A DNA stretch of 64,000 nt from Cyclospora cayetanensis (Eukaryota > Apicomplexa > Conoidasida > Eucoccidiorida > Eimeriidae). The stretch lies in contig NW_020312765.1 in the NCBI RefSeq assembly GCF_002999335.1, forward strand, positions 1-64,000. Reading direction: 5' to 3'. Below, piece by piece: positions 10,727-21,163 of the stretch (position 1 is its first letter; each line of letters begins with the position of its first letter). The notes under the pieces are model-generated. The model was given only the letters and a program-made list of their open reading frames with translations, was not told where the DNA came from and made no database searches. Position numbers and translations under genes: made by a program.

Positions 10727-12491
10727 ATGTTGGCCGGCGCGCAGGTGGCTTTCAAGTGGTTGCTTCAGTGGGGGCCAACATTAATTGCTGGAGCAGCAAT
10801 AGCCCTTCTCGGGAACTTTTTGCTAAAGAAGCAATATCGAAACCAGAGGTTTGCGTCCCAGATTGGGACCGCTGCCCATGGTGATATCGATACAGAAAGA
10901 AAGCGCGATATTGTTAACACAATCAATCCTCCGTAGGCTTTCTTGTCGACCAAGTCGCCCTCCACTAACCCCTTCACCTTTCAAATTGCTTGTCTTTAAG
11001 TGTGCCCCGTCGTATTGGGCTGAGGTAAATTACACTGTGTTCAGTACTCTCCATGTGAGCGCTGCTGTGTTTTCTTCCGAATAACGCTCTACAGAGAGGA
11101 CAACCTTAAGCGCTTTACCTTAGATGAACTGCACAAATGTAGAGGGGGACCCAGCAACGATTTACTTGTTGGAATCCAAGGCCTCGTGTACAACGTAGGG
11201 GCAAATGAAGCTGGCCGTATGTTCTATGGTCCTGGAGGTAAGGGAGCCCTTGGTGCGCATGAAACATTGTTTCTGCTCGTCTTATCTTGCCTGCATCAAC
11301 ATTCACGCATTTTTGTTTGCCGGTTTTTGTTTTCATCCCTACTTCAGTGGCTTTTGGGGCCAGCCTCTGTGCCTCACTCTTACTGCTTTTTCTCGCCCTT
11401 TTTTAGTGATGCGCCTCCCATCCTTTGTCTGAATCTGTGTGCGCGTCTTTTACGCTATGTGTATGGTCTCTACAACTCCGCTTAGCCGTGCTGTGTAATC
11501 CCATTCACCCTGCTTATCGTCGTGATATTCCATGTAGCTGGGTCTACCGTCGGATTCTACTTTGCTTTCTTCGCTTGTTCGCTCTCACAGTCACTTGCGC
11601 CTCGTTTGCTGTGCCTATATGAGTATTGCTGAGCCATTATATTCTTTTTTTACGTCCTACAAAGTATATTTGGTCGCGCTCATGTCCGTCAAAAATGTGT
11701 GTACTTGGTTTGCTGACTGTCAAGAGGTTCTCCCTGCTTACTTGCATATCTAGCTGAATATAGTTAGAGGTAGTAGTCCCGTACGACTACTAAGGACATA
11801 GTTGCTTGTGCGTGGCGGTTGCCAGGAAGCTACCATATCTTCGCTGGACGGGATGCGACGGTGGCTCTTGCAAAGATGGCTTTAGAAGAGGGCATGCTCA
11901 ACAGTGTGAGACTCGCTGCGCTGATGCATACTGAGACATTTTCTAGTTTGGGCAGCAAATAATTACATGTAGCGGCTTTCTATGCCCAGGCAGGTATTAA
12001 GTAACACCCCGTCGCGTGCAGGCATACGTCATATATAATGAGTGGGTGCTACATAATTTAGAACCAAATTGGTAGCACTCACCCTTGAATCCGTCTCAGG
12101 TTCTCCCTCTTTCTCACCCTGCAGTATTGTGATCTCACTGGTTCTCCTTCTGAACTTTCTCGCATGCGTCTGTAGTGCATCTACTTTTCTGTATATGTAG
12201 TTGGCTTCACCAGACGTGTAGATGTTCATACAAGCATGTTTCAATACGCTGGCACACTGGCTCTCATATTATCGTTGACCTTCACATGCGTTTACAGGCC
12301 TGAGCTTGTGTGATTTGCCATTTGCACAGCCACCGGCCAAATGGGTTCTCTTATCTAATGAAGAAAGAAACTGTATTCGTCAGTGGGCTAGACGGTGCTG
12401 TTCAAAGTATCCTCTGGTTGGGGTCATTGACTTTGGCCAGGGTGAAAATGAAGCTGCTTCGAAGTGGCGGGAACAGATTGCCAAACTCTGA
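10727..12491 (+). CDS. Membrane-associated cytochrome b5-like (MAPR/PGRMC-type) protein, 178 aa
   Basis: Four exons, 10727-10848, 11095-11237, 11826-11903 and 12298-12491, join in phase. The N-terminus has one membrane span (LIAGAAIALLGNFLLKK). The cytochrome b5-like fold follows: RFTLDELHKC, VGIQGLVYNV, FYGPGG|SYHIFAGRDAT, ALAKMAL, SLCDLP, then LSNEERNCIRQW and CSKYPLVG. The FYGPGG..Y..FAGRDA..ALA core is diagnostic of MAPR proteins, which bind haem through Tyr residues and help in sterol and P450 biology at ER or mitochondrial membranes. Length is close to animal PGRMC1 (about 195). The intron 1 donor (GTTTGC) and intron 3 donor (GTGTGA) are weak but phase-correct. The start at 10727 is the first ATG in the frame. 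The substrate cannot be told from sequence. Confidence 0.9.
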
Positions 12492-13371
12492 GAACGAGGC
12501 ACCTGATAACATACTCACAGGCGAGGGAAAATTGATGCCCCTCACAAAGGCTAATGGGCAAGAAACGTAGCATGTAATCGCGTACAAGGTCGAACATTAT
12601 ATCGGACTTCTGTGCTCGCAAGGTGGAGCAACATTTTCGTCATGGCTTTTTTTGACGATGTCTAGAGGCGGGGTGTTCACAATCTGGGGTAAAAAGGGTG
12701 ATCGTTTCCCACTGTGCCCCTGACTGGCAGTTAGTTTATGCTCCTTCTGTAGACTTTTCCCATTGCTTCCTCAACATTAGAAAATTCCACTCTAGAAGGA
12801 GGGAGGGGGACATAGGAACAAGTAATTGCACCCTCTGGGCCACGCGGGGGACGGCAAATAGGTACATGCGTTGGCTTGGCAGAGAAATATCAAACATGCA
12901 TTGCTAGATCATGCAGTTAATTCTGCTTTGTAGCGAATAGAAGGCCAATCGAGTCATAAACCTACTTTCGAAACTCTTACCTGAGTACGAATACTATTGC
13001 AATCTGTGTCGTGTAGTTTGCTCCACCGCACTTTTGCGTTCCCATGCGTTTCTGTATGTTCGGATGAAATTGTAATCGCATGTGCATGTTGATAGGGAGC
13101 AGAGCAGATATAGTACAACTGAGTGGTATTTTCCCGCTGCGCTTGATGATGTCGCGCACTGCGAAAGTGACGGCACTGAGTCAAGGAGCTACATTGACGC
13201 TTTCCATCTGACTGTCCCAAGCACTATTTTTTGAAGGCCGCATACAGCTGTGCACCCGGCTGAAGATCCACTGGAGCAAACAACAGTTCCGTCGTTCCAA
13301 AAAGGAGCAGCTTGGAGAAGGGTTCGATTGTGGTGGAGTGTGTGTGACGGAGACTGACCACTTCAAGTAAC
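12492..13371. other. Intergenic
   Basis: About 880 bp with no supported gene between the MAPR gene and the next plus-strand gene. Confidence 0.4.
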
Positions 13372-13391
13372 ATGTGGGCCCGATCTCTCAG
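13372..13391 (+). CDS. Candidate initiator exon of the proline-repeat gene
   Basis: ATG at 13372 in an AAC-ATG context reads MWARSL and then meets a GT at 13392. Using this donor gives phase 2, which matches the exon starting at 14204, so the joined protein would begin MWARSLREFKEMMDETAK. The donor GTTCAG is weak and the intron would be 812 bp. This is a model, not a demonstration. Confidence 0.3.
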
Positions 13392-14203
13392 GTTCAGACA
13401 GATTATGGCTTACGGATTTCAACTGGCTTATTCTCCCAGCGCTGCCCCCACCTTTTCAAAAGCTGATACGGTGTGCATCGCCACGGAATATGTAAGAGGC
13501 CCCGCACAACTGATGCCTCGAATGTCATGTAGGTCCAAGATATCAATATGTTTCATATAAAGGTTGGGTGATTTAGCAATAAAATACAAAATGAAGTGTG
13601 CATTTCCCAATGGTGTTCCCTGCTGTCCAGATGCGGGACTGCGGGCTTCCCAGAAGGTCATAGGAGTCTTTTCCCTTGTCCGTGCTGTTTTCTACAAATT
13701 ATTCGCACTCTTTGTTGTCAAAAAATGCTTTATCGTAGGGTGATCACAATTTTTTGCGCCGACAGCGGCGCCCTGTTGTACGTCGCCTTTTAATCCCCTG
13801 TTGTTCCACTAAGACCACTTGACAGCCCTCTGGAGGGAAGGACACAAAAACGAGCAAGATAAAGCCATCGTCCTTCTGCATATAAACGGCGGGGCTCATC
13901 TTTTTTGCATTTAATCAGTTATATTTATACGTACAGGGACTACACGCCGTGTGGAGGGGGTGAATTGCCGTGGTTATGTGTGCCATATCGATTAAAGACT
14001 GGGCAGGAAGCCGTCGCGGGGGCATTTTTCTATGTTACCATCTATGAGGACGGCTTGTCCTTTTTGGATGAATCCTGAGGGCAGTTCTTTTGCATGGGGC
14101 ATGTTACTAAGTGGCATGTTCACTATTCAACAAATTAAGTTGTTCTCGTTTGCCAGACATATGGGCAATTAGTGTTCTGAAACCGTGAATTCCATAGTTT
14201 CAG

Positions 14204-16485
14204 AGAGTTCAAGGAAATGATGGACGAAACCGCGAAGACCAAACAGGCGCTTAAGCGCGTAAAGGCCCGCATTTCTTCAATGACGGCCCTTCGTGCCACC
14301 GCCACAACTTTCCAAGTGTACGCAGTTGTGCTTCTCAAAATACGCCCACACACAGCGTGTGAAACTGCTCATTTTGACTGGCAGTCAACAAAAGGCTTCA
14401 TGTCTAAAAGTACAATGTCGTCGTGTGGGGCTCTACAGAGTTGATCCAAGCAGATATGGCTACGAGGCAGAGGCACTCATCCGACAAGATTCATTGCGCA
14501 GCCACTTAGGGACCGTATGTATCTCATAAGACCCTTTCGTAATCACCTGAAAACCTAAATCCCGTTGGTTCTACGTCGTGTAATCCTTCAATACATTTGC
14601 CGAGTTTGGGGCACGCAGTAGAATACATGCACTTTTGTGTACGAATCTGTTTTGTTCAGATGGTGGATGCGGAGGGAGCGCGTGTAATTTAAGAAACACT
14701 ATCCTCCTTATTTCCACCTTCTATAGAGACTAAGCTATTGGAAAAGATGCGAAGCCACTGCAACGTTGACGTCGCACATTCCAATTTATGAACAGTAGGG
14801 CGCCCATATGCGAATCCAACAAAGTACCATTGAGTGGAGCTTGAAACATATGGGCTTGTCTCAGTCTCAGGTACTAAAAGCAAACGATCCAGAACACGAC
14901 ATCCTTACGAAGCCTCCAATGACAAAAGAAGAAAAGCGTTTCAGCAGGGGCCTCCTTGGCACAGTGGCCAGATTCCACAGAACTTGCAGGGTATAATCTC
15001 AATATCTTATCTGCCTCCCTTTTTGAGCATCTGGTTTCCTCTTTGCTTGGTACTGCGGCATTTCCATTTCCAGTATCACCATTCTTGGGCACGTGTCAAC
15101 TTCGCCTGCATCGTCGTGCGATGCATTCAGGGTGTGTGCGTGCGGTCCGGCGATCCACGACATGAAGAGTGGGGCCGTGTTAAAACAGCAGATTTAAAGC
15201 TTACATATGCTCTGCATCTGTTGGAAAAAGACATGGAGCACTATAGACATATGCATAGAGAGGTAATTCAACCCTGTGAGTGCGTACTTATTGCTCTGAA
15301 ATAACTCTTAACTGTCAACAGTTGGCCAGGGCGGACAGTCTGTTATTCTCTCACGATTTGCATGCCTGTACGTGACTTGTCAACGAAATTTTGCTTCAGG
15401 CAGAGAGATCTGAACGCGTACGCGGGCGATTAAAGTATTTTCAGGCCCCTGTACCAGCAATTCGCATTCCAGAGCTTTGGCTCGAGTTCCCTGAACTCGC
15501 AGCCGCACATGGCTTGGAGCAACCACCAGCAGAGTGGCGCTCCGATAGAATTCTTGGATCCTTTCCCGAGCTTTGGAGGGTATGTGCTATGATTACTAGC
15601 ACAGAATACCTAAACTGCAGCGGCAATGACAGACTAGCTTCTTTAATTTTATGCTGCGATCATGCCACAACTAGTGTGTCGTCGCGTGTGAACAGCTGGA
15701 ATCAACCTTCACTCTGACCTATACATATATGCTTTGTGCAGTCTTTACACGCGGCGCGATGGCCAGAGATCGAGACGCAGACTCTTAAGAGGAAGCCAGC
15801 AACGCGGCAAGCGCCAGTCAAGCCAGGTACAGCACCTTCAGCGGGAACGAGTGCTCCTCTGGCCTCCCAAGCAGAATCTTCCAAAGCCTCTATGAAGCCA
15901 GCAACCACCTCGCCGGGTAAATCCTTGCCACTTGCAGGAGCAGATTAAGCTTCTTCAGCAGCCTTGAATAGTGCTTCTCCTCATTCTTTACCTGGTAAAA
16001 TAACTCATACGCTGCCGGGCATAGCATGGGACCTTACTGCTTCTGCCGCCGCCGCGCCTGATGTAGTGCAGGGAAAAGCAGGCTTTCCTGGTGCTCCAGT
16101 AAAAGCAGCACCTCAGATAGCACTTGATAAGGCCGTATCACCTCAGGAAACTGTGCAATCTGCAGGGGCCCCCGCTTCGGGGAAAGCACCACCACCTGGT
16201 GGTGTGAAAGGTCCTCCAGCTCCGGGGAAAGCACCACCACCTGATGGTGTGAAAGGTCCTCCAGCGTCGGGGAAAGCACCACCACCTGGTGGTGTGAAAG
16301 GTCCTCCAGCTCCGGGGAAAGCACCACCACCTGGTGGTGTGAAAGGTCCTCCAGCGTCGGGGAAGGCACCACCACCTGATGGTGTGAAAGGTCCTCCAGC
16401 TCCGGGGAAAGCACCACCACCTGGTGGTGTGAAAGGTCCTCCAGCGTTGGGGAAGAAGGCGATGCCTCCTCCGAAAAAAGCATAG
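14204..16485 (+). CDS. Unrecognised multi-exon protein with C-terminal Pro/Gly/Lys repeat
   Basis: Six exons fit splice signals and phase: 14204-14317, 14439-14514, 14871-14990, 15131-15262, 15400-15579 and from 15742 on. They encode a basic, helical protein (KQALKRVKARISS; YEAEALIRQDSLR; KLTYALHLLEKDMEHYRHMH; RIPELWLEFPEL; DRILGSFPELWR). I do not recognise the family. From 15742 the frame runs into TAA at 15946, yet the same frame continues beyond it in the same Ala/Pro/Ser-rich style to a stop at 16485. Removing 15827-15958 (132 nt) or 15917-15958 (42 nt), both GT...CAG and both multiples of three, would skip the stop. The tail ends with six 45-nt repeats. Either the protein ends at 15948 or the tail is reached by splicing. 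Confidence 0.68.
16178..16450 (+). repeat. Six tandem 45-nt units encoding GKAPPPGGVKGPPAP
   Basis: The 15-residue unit occurs six times with small changes (Gly or Asp at position 7; Pro, Ser or Leu at position 15), partly alternating so that a 90-nt higher-order period shows. It forms the C-terminal tail of the gene above, followed by a short Lys/Pro end. Because 45 is a multiple of three and the unit lacks stops, several other frames on both strands are also open here; those are by-products. Confidence 0.92.
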
Positions 16486-19400
16486 TGACAGGCAGGTACA
16501 ACATATATATGGTAGCTTTGGTTTAAATTACCGCCACCACTCCGCGGGGGCAATGTGAGGTGGTGTCCTAAAGAACGTGTACTTTTGCATCTCAACGGCA
16601 AAACCAGACTAGACACCTACTATCGCGCCTTCTGCACATGACGGATTCACAGCAAGCCGAAGGCCCCTCCATGTGCAGTTTCTTTCGTGTGCCCAGGTAG
16701 AAGCTCATTTAGAGTACAAGAGGAGGAATAATGGACGTTTTAGGATGCGTTTTATAATACGGGGTAAAATTGGTCTTCTGCAAAGATGCCCCAACAACAG
16801 ACATCTGACAGTCATTGCCTGTACCAGGTGATGCAAGCCAATCTGAGCTCAGGCAGCCAACTCTCAAACCACTTATTATGGTTAGTAAACCTTTTTCTGT
16901 ATGGCTTGATGTTGCGTGTATTCCACTTTTCGCACAGTACGGCTAGTGTTCGGTATATTTTGTACATCACGATTATAACCTAAGTTGCAAAGATGTCCCA
17001 GTTTCTCCTTCCCGCTTCAAGCAATTGCAGGTCTCCCAACCCCTGAGAGCTTTAGAAAACTGGTACCAGCACTAAGGTAAAAGGATTACGCTTTGAAATA
17101 GTACAAATAGTAGAGAGTCCGTTGTGTCGTATTATCAGAAGCTGCTGCACTGAGTGGTGTTGTTATGATTGCCAAGGCACTGGGCTTCAAATACTTCTAC
17201 ACAAAAGCCAAAGCAGGTTATTCGGAATGGGCAGTGCGACTTAGGAAGCAGCGCCTGAGTGTCACAGTAGTAAAGCTAATATGCCCATATGTGTCTAGAT
17301 GCTTTCTTGGTAGCTAAGTGCCGAAGTTGAGCACTTCTGCCGAGTGAATTATGACCTTGCACGCCCCTGACCTATAAGGGCCGTAAGGCCCTAAACTATG
17401 TTTATGCAGGTGCATGGTTCCCTAAATCATAGACGAATAAAGATTGTGCTTGACTAGACTGATTTTGGGGAATGCCGTCGATTCAGACTTCGCTATAATC
17501 ACGTGGTATTCCTCCCACATTCAAGCTTGGCAACGAAATCCAGCTGAAATGAGGGTAGGATTAAAGAAAAAATGTATTTTCTCCTACCCGCTTTTGGTTG
17601 TAGAGGCACTGATGCTTAATGAACCTATGGGGGTGCTATTCCTCGAAACCCTAACTTGTCTTGCAGGCAACGTTGCATGCGCAGACCATTCTTGATAGCC
17701 AGACAGCTTGTAATGTTGATTTTGCATACAGGTTAGATCTTTTCCTAAATAATTGACGCGCTTATGCCATCAAAGGCTCTTGAGGGTCTGAGTTACAGCC
17801 GTGCAGCAGCCGGCTCAGTGCTCGTGAACGAAGGAAGGAAGACTAATCCTGCCCCCTCATCTCAAGACCCTGAAGGACGAGGACCTCGGGAAGCGAAAGC
17901 TCGTCTGACAAACTCTGAGTGAGGTTCTACTGATTTGGTGTCGAATGCGGAACTAAGTGTACCCATACTGACACACTAGATGAATTGTGCCGTCTACCGT
18001 CTGCGCAGGGAGACAGCTGATTCCAGAGTCAGTACAAACTTAACCGGAAGTTATTGAGTGCTTCTCACAAGAGCTCCTGCATGCCCCGCATGCGCCTCCT
18101 ATAGTTCCTGAATTGAGAGCATTGCTACGGGAAGAGTGAGCGGTATTCCACCCTCTTAGCGGGTCAAAGCTACTTGCACACCCCTTCTAGCACGCAAGCA
18201 TACACCATCGTGTCTTGTTCAATCATGATAACGCTACATTACAGTAATCATGACACGCGAAGAGTAGTAATAGCTAGAAAACTTTTTGCTAGATTCTAAA
18301 TAAATATAACTAGTACTGTAGAAAGTGTTGAAAGCTCGTTTAGCCCGCCATATTAGATAGAACGAGACCCCCAAAACATTTTACTACCAATTCCTACATA
18401 ATTGACTAATTATTTGGCTGCTCATATATCTTATTTATTGAGGTAAAATTTTAGCTCGGTGCAACAGTGTACAGTGCTGTGAACACTCATAGCCAGATGT
18501 GTGCCTCTAGCTTTGAGCGCTCGAAGTGTTAACAAAAGCAAAATTCGACAACAGGCACCTAGCCGACCCCCTCCACTAACATTGAAACTCCCAGTGTCAA
18601 TGACGGGGTAAAGAAGAGGTTGCTCTCAAGGAAACCGTTTACATTTCTTCCAAGTTCTGTACTTCGTTGAGGGCTACACGCCTCTTTCCGATAACCGAAC
18701 GGAAAGGAGCACAGCCGTCAGTTTGTCAAAGCTGTCGGATTCGAAATCTCCTCACCACCACCCTCTATATTTCCATGTGATTTAGACAGAGAGGGGAATG
18801 TTTTTGTGCAGCGCAGCAAATTTCCACTTCGTTTGCCCATATCTTTCTCATGATGAGCTCTTCAGCTAATGCAGAGGTGTCTATCGTTCTGTACATGCAT
18901 ATCCAAAGGTGCTCCTGCCTAACAATTTAAAACGTATATTCCTTTATCGTAAGACACTACGAAGGTGCAAGCTTTATGGGGAGGAGTAATGGGAGTCTAC
19001 CACTATGACTCGATGCGTGGTCGGGGCCTCGATACAAACAAGCCAGGGACCATGCAAGAGCTGCTGCATCGAGATTTTATAAGACCCAACAGCGTATCGG
19101 AAATGGTCTTAAGAGCTTTAGTGATGGTGTAGCTTAGCAAAAACGGATGGATTCTAGTCCTTTCAGTGCGCTTCTTCTTGGATGAAGGACGCCCCAGCCC
19201 CGAACCAGGTATGCCAAGTTCCGCGTTTGGGGTAGAGTTGAGCTCATTCCTGAGCTGAAAACGAGTAATAGCTGCTGGGCAGAGACCAGCAGCTTGCAAA
19301 GCAAGTGTAGTTGGAGCAGTCATTTACTTGAGGCTGAGAACCTGGCTATGAAGGATTGACAACATGGCAACGGATGCGCCCTGAGCCCCACAAGGGCCAG

Positions 19401-19873
19401 AGGCGAGAGGATAAGCTAGAGCGAAGAACAGCAATATAAATTAGACGCCCTACTGTTGATAATACTCCCAGGATAATTACAAAGTCGTGTTTTGGTCCAA
19501 CCTGCTCCACCATTTCCCCAGGCAGTTCTAACGTGAGTCTGGTGTGTGTAGTCTGCTGTGAACATTTTTTCCTAGCCCAAGCTAAAGCTGTGAGTGCCTC
19601 CTTCGATCAAACAGCAGAGATTACTGTGTCCATCCAGAAGTGTAGCATATGATGGGCTTGAACTTGAGCGCAGGTTTCACGGCATGGATGTCTACCTGCG
19701 GTGACTATACGCGCCTCCAGAAGCCAAAGGATGGAAGCTTCCGACTGAAAGACAACAAGGCAACTTTCGAGAACTACTAACTCTGCCTCTTCGATGAATT
19801 CTTGGTCTGCTCTAAAAGGCTCCCATAACCAGAGGCTCAGCCGACAAGCCTTCAGGCTGTTGATTTATTCACG
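16486..19873. other. Gene-poor stretch before ATP23
   Basis: I find no convincing gene. A 60-codon open run at about 17120-17320 (AALSGVVMIAKALGFKYFYT) looks somewhat protein-like but has no start or recognisable motif. A segment at 18045-18075 (AAGTTATTGAGTGCTTCTC) resembles one at 24365-24395 and may be an old dispersed repeat. At 19680-19790 a second short coding-like run (GDYTRLQKPKDGSFRLKDNK) ends in stops. Confidence 0.4.
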
Positions 19874-21163
19874 ATGGGTGACCCCGCGTCTCCTGCCCCC
19901 TCCAAAGAGGGATCCTGGGCCTTTACCTCACTGAGCTGGTCTCGTATGTACAGCTGGTGGAACGGTTATGTTCATTCAGATAGAAACACCGACATCTGTG
20001 GGTGCACTCTTTGGACTTTTCCCTCTCTTACCTCGAGAATTTCAGTGGAGCACGGACTAAGCAAGTTATTTCGGTGGCAGGCAGAGCTTCTAAGCCTTTT
20101 CGCGCTGCAAAACTGGCGTGTGAAGGTTGTCACGCATGCTCTCTCAGCTATGCAGCGGCCTCCCAGCTTGGTTATTGTACAATGTGGATACCAGCAGCCA
20201 AGCCCTGCAGGAGCCCAGGAGGCGAAAGAGCTGGGAGGGTATTCTCCCGAGCATAACGTAATATGGATATGTGGCAACCGCCTCTGGTCTCCATTCAATT
20301 TCAGACGGGTGTTGTTGCATGAGTTGCTTCATGCGTTTGACTTCGCGCGTGCAAAGATCGACACTGATGACTGCAGCCATATTGCGTGCACCGAAATCCG
20401 TGCCATCAATCTTTCAGAGCAGTGTGGCTTGTGGGCCTCGAGAAATCTCACACCAGCTGTCTTGGATCAGCCGTTGGACAAACATTTGCTGCTGAAATAC
20501 TCGGCGTGGAAGAGTCACTCGCTTCACCAGCAAGCGGCTGCAGCTAAGATGCTTTCAGATGAGGCGGCTGTAGCGGCTGTGGATGCTGCTAGGATAGCAG
20601 CAGCATCGGTAGGCTCCGAATCAGCAGTAGGAATTGCGGCAGAGAGCAATGCTGCTGTGGCAGCGTTAAACAAAGCGGAGCAGCTCGCTGCTCGTACTGC
20701 AGCATTTGCAAAGGCTGCACAGGCCGCCGATGAGACTGCCGCCACCGTGGCTTCCCCGGATGTACCACTTTGGGAGAGGAGCAAGAGGAACGCATGTGTT
20801 GCAAGGCAAGCCTGGCTTTCCGTGCAGCAACAGCCGCAATGCAGGCATCATGGAACTGCGGTACGTTGTGCATTACAAGTGGTGCGTGGTGTACGCTTAT
20901 CATAGTTGTCTCGTATGGCACTGAGCTGCTGGGCTGAGGCTTCTCACTTTCCACGGTAGCACATGGGGATAATACATCATAATATCCAGCATGCTAGCTG
21001 TGCAATGTGCCCGACATTTCCATCGCAGGAAGCAGCGGTGGCCTCGGTTTTCAGCAGGTGCCTTGCTGACACTTGGCCCTTTGAGCACCCTCCAGAGTTT
21101 GACTCCCGGTTTCGTCCTTCACGTATCTATGAAGAACACTCCGAAGCTCTATTTGGGCTATGA
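19874..21163 (+). CDS. ATP23: Mitochondrial inner membrane metalloprotease Atp23 (peptidase M76)
   Basis: Atp23 sits in the mitochondrial intermembrane space, trims the Atp6 precursor and helps assemble ATP synthase. Two exons, 19874-20860 and 21029-21163, join in phase 0 across a 168-bp GTACGT...CGCAG intron, giving 373 residues. The zinc site is HELLHAFD at residues 149-156, followed by CSHIACTEIRAINLS, which is the M76 core. The conserved end ASVFSRCLADTWPF is in exon 2 and matches the 'V...CF.DTRPF' C-terminus of the family. Upstream GGYSPEHNVIWICGNRL is the usual strand before the active site. Between the core and C-terminus lies an Ala-rich insertion of about 80 residues. ATG 19874 is the first in frame; no clear presequence, as is normal for this protein. 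Confidence 0.93.

Noticed and set aside
13310..13340. GGTTCGATT, a possible tRNA B box
   Set aside because: The box does not end in CC, and no A box or cloverleaf could be drawn around it. I found no tRNA or rRNA gene in the window.
16034..16616. Two minus-strand frames of about 155 codons opposite the proline repeat
   Set aside because: The 45-nt repeat has no stops in these frames; they are by-products of the repeat on the coding strand.
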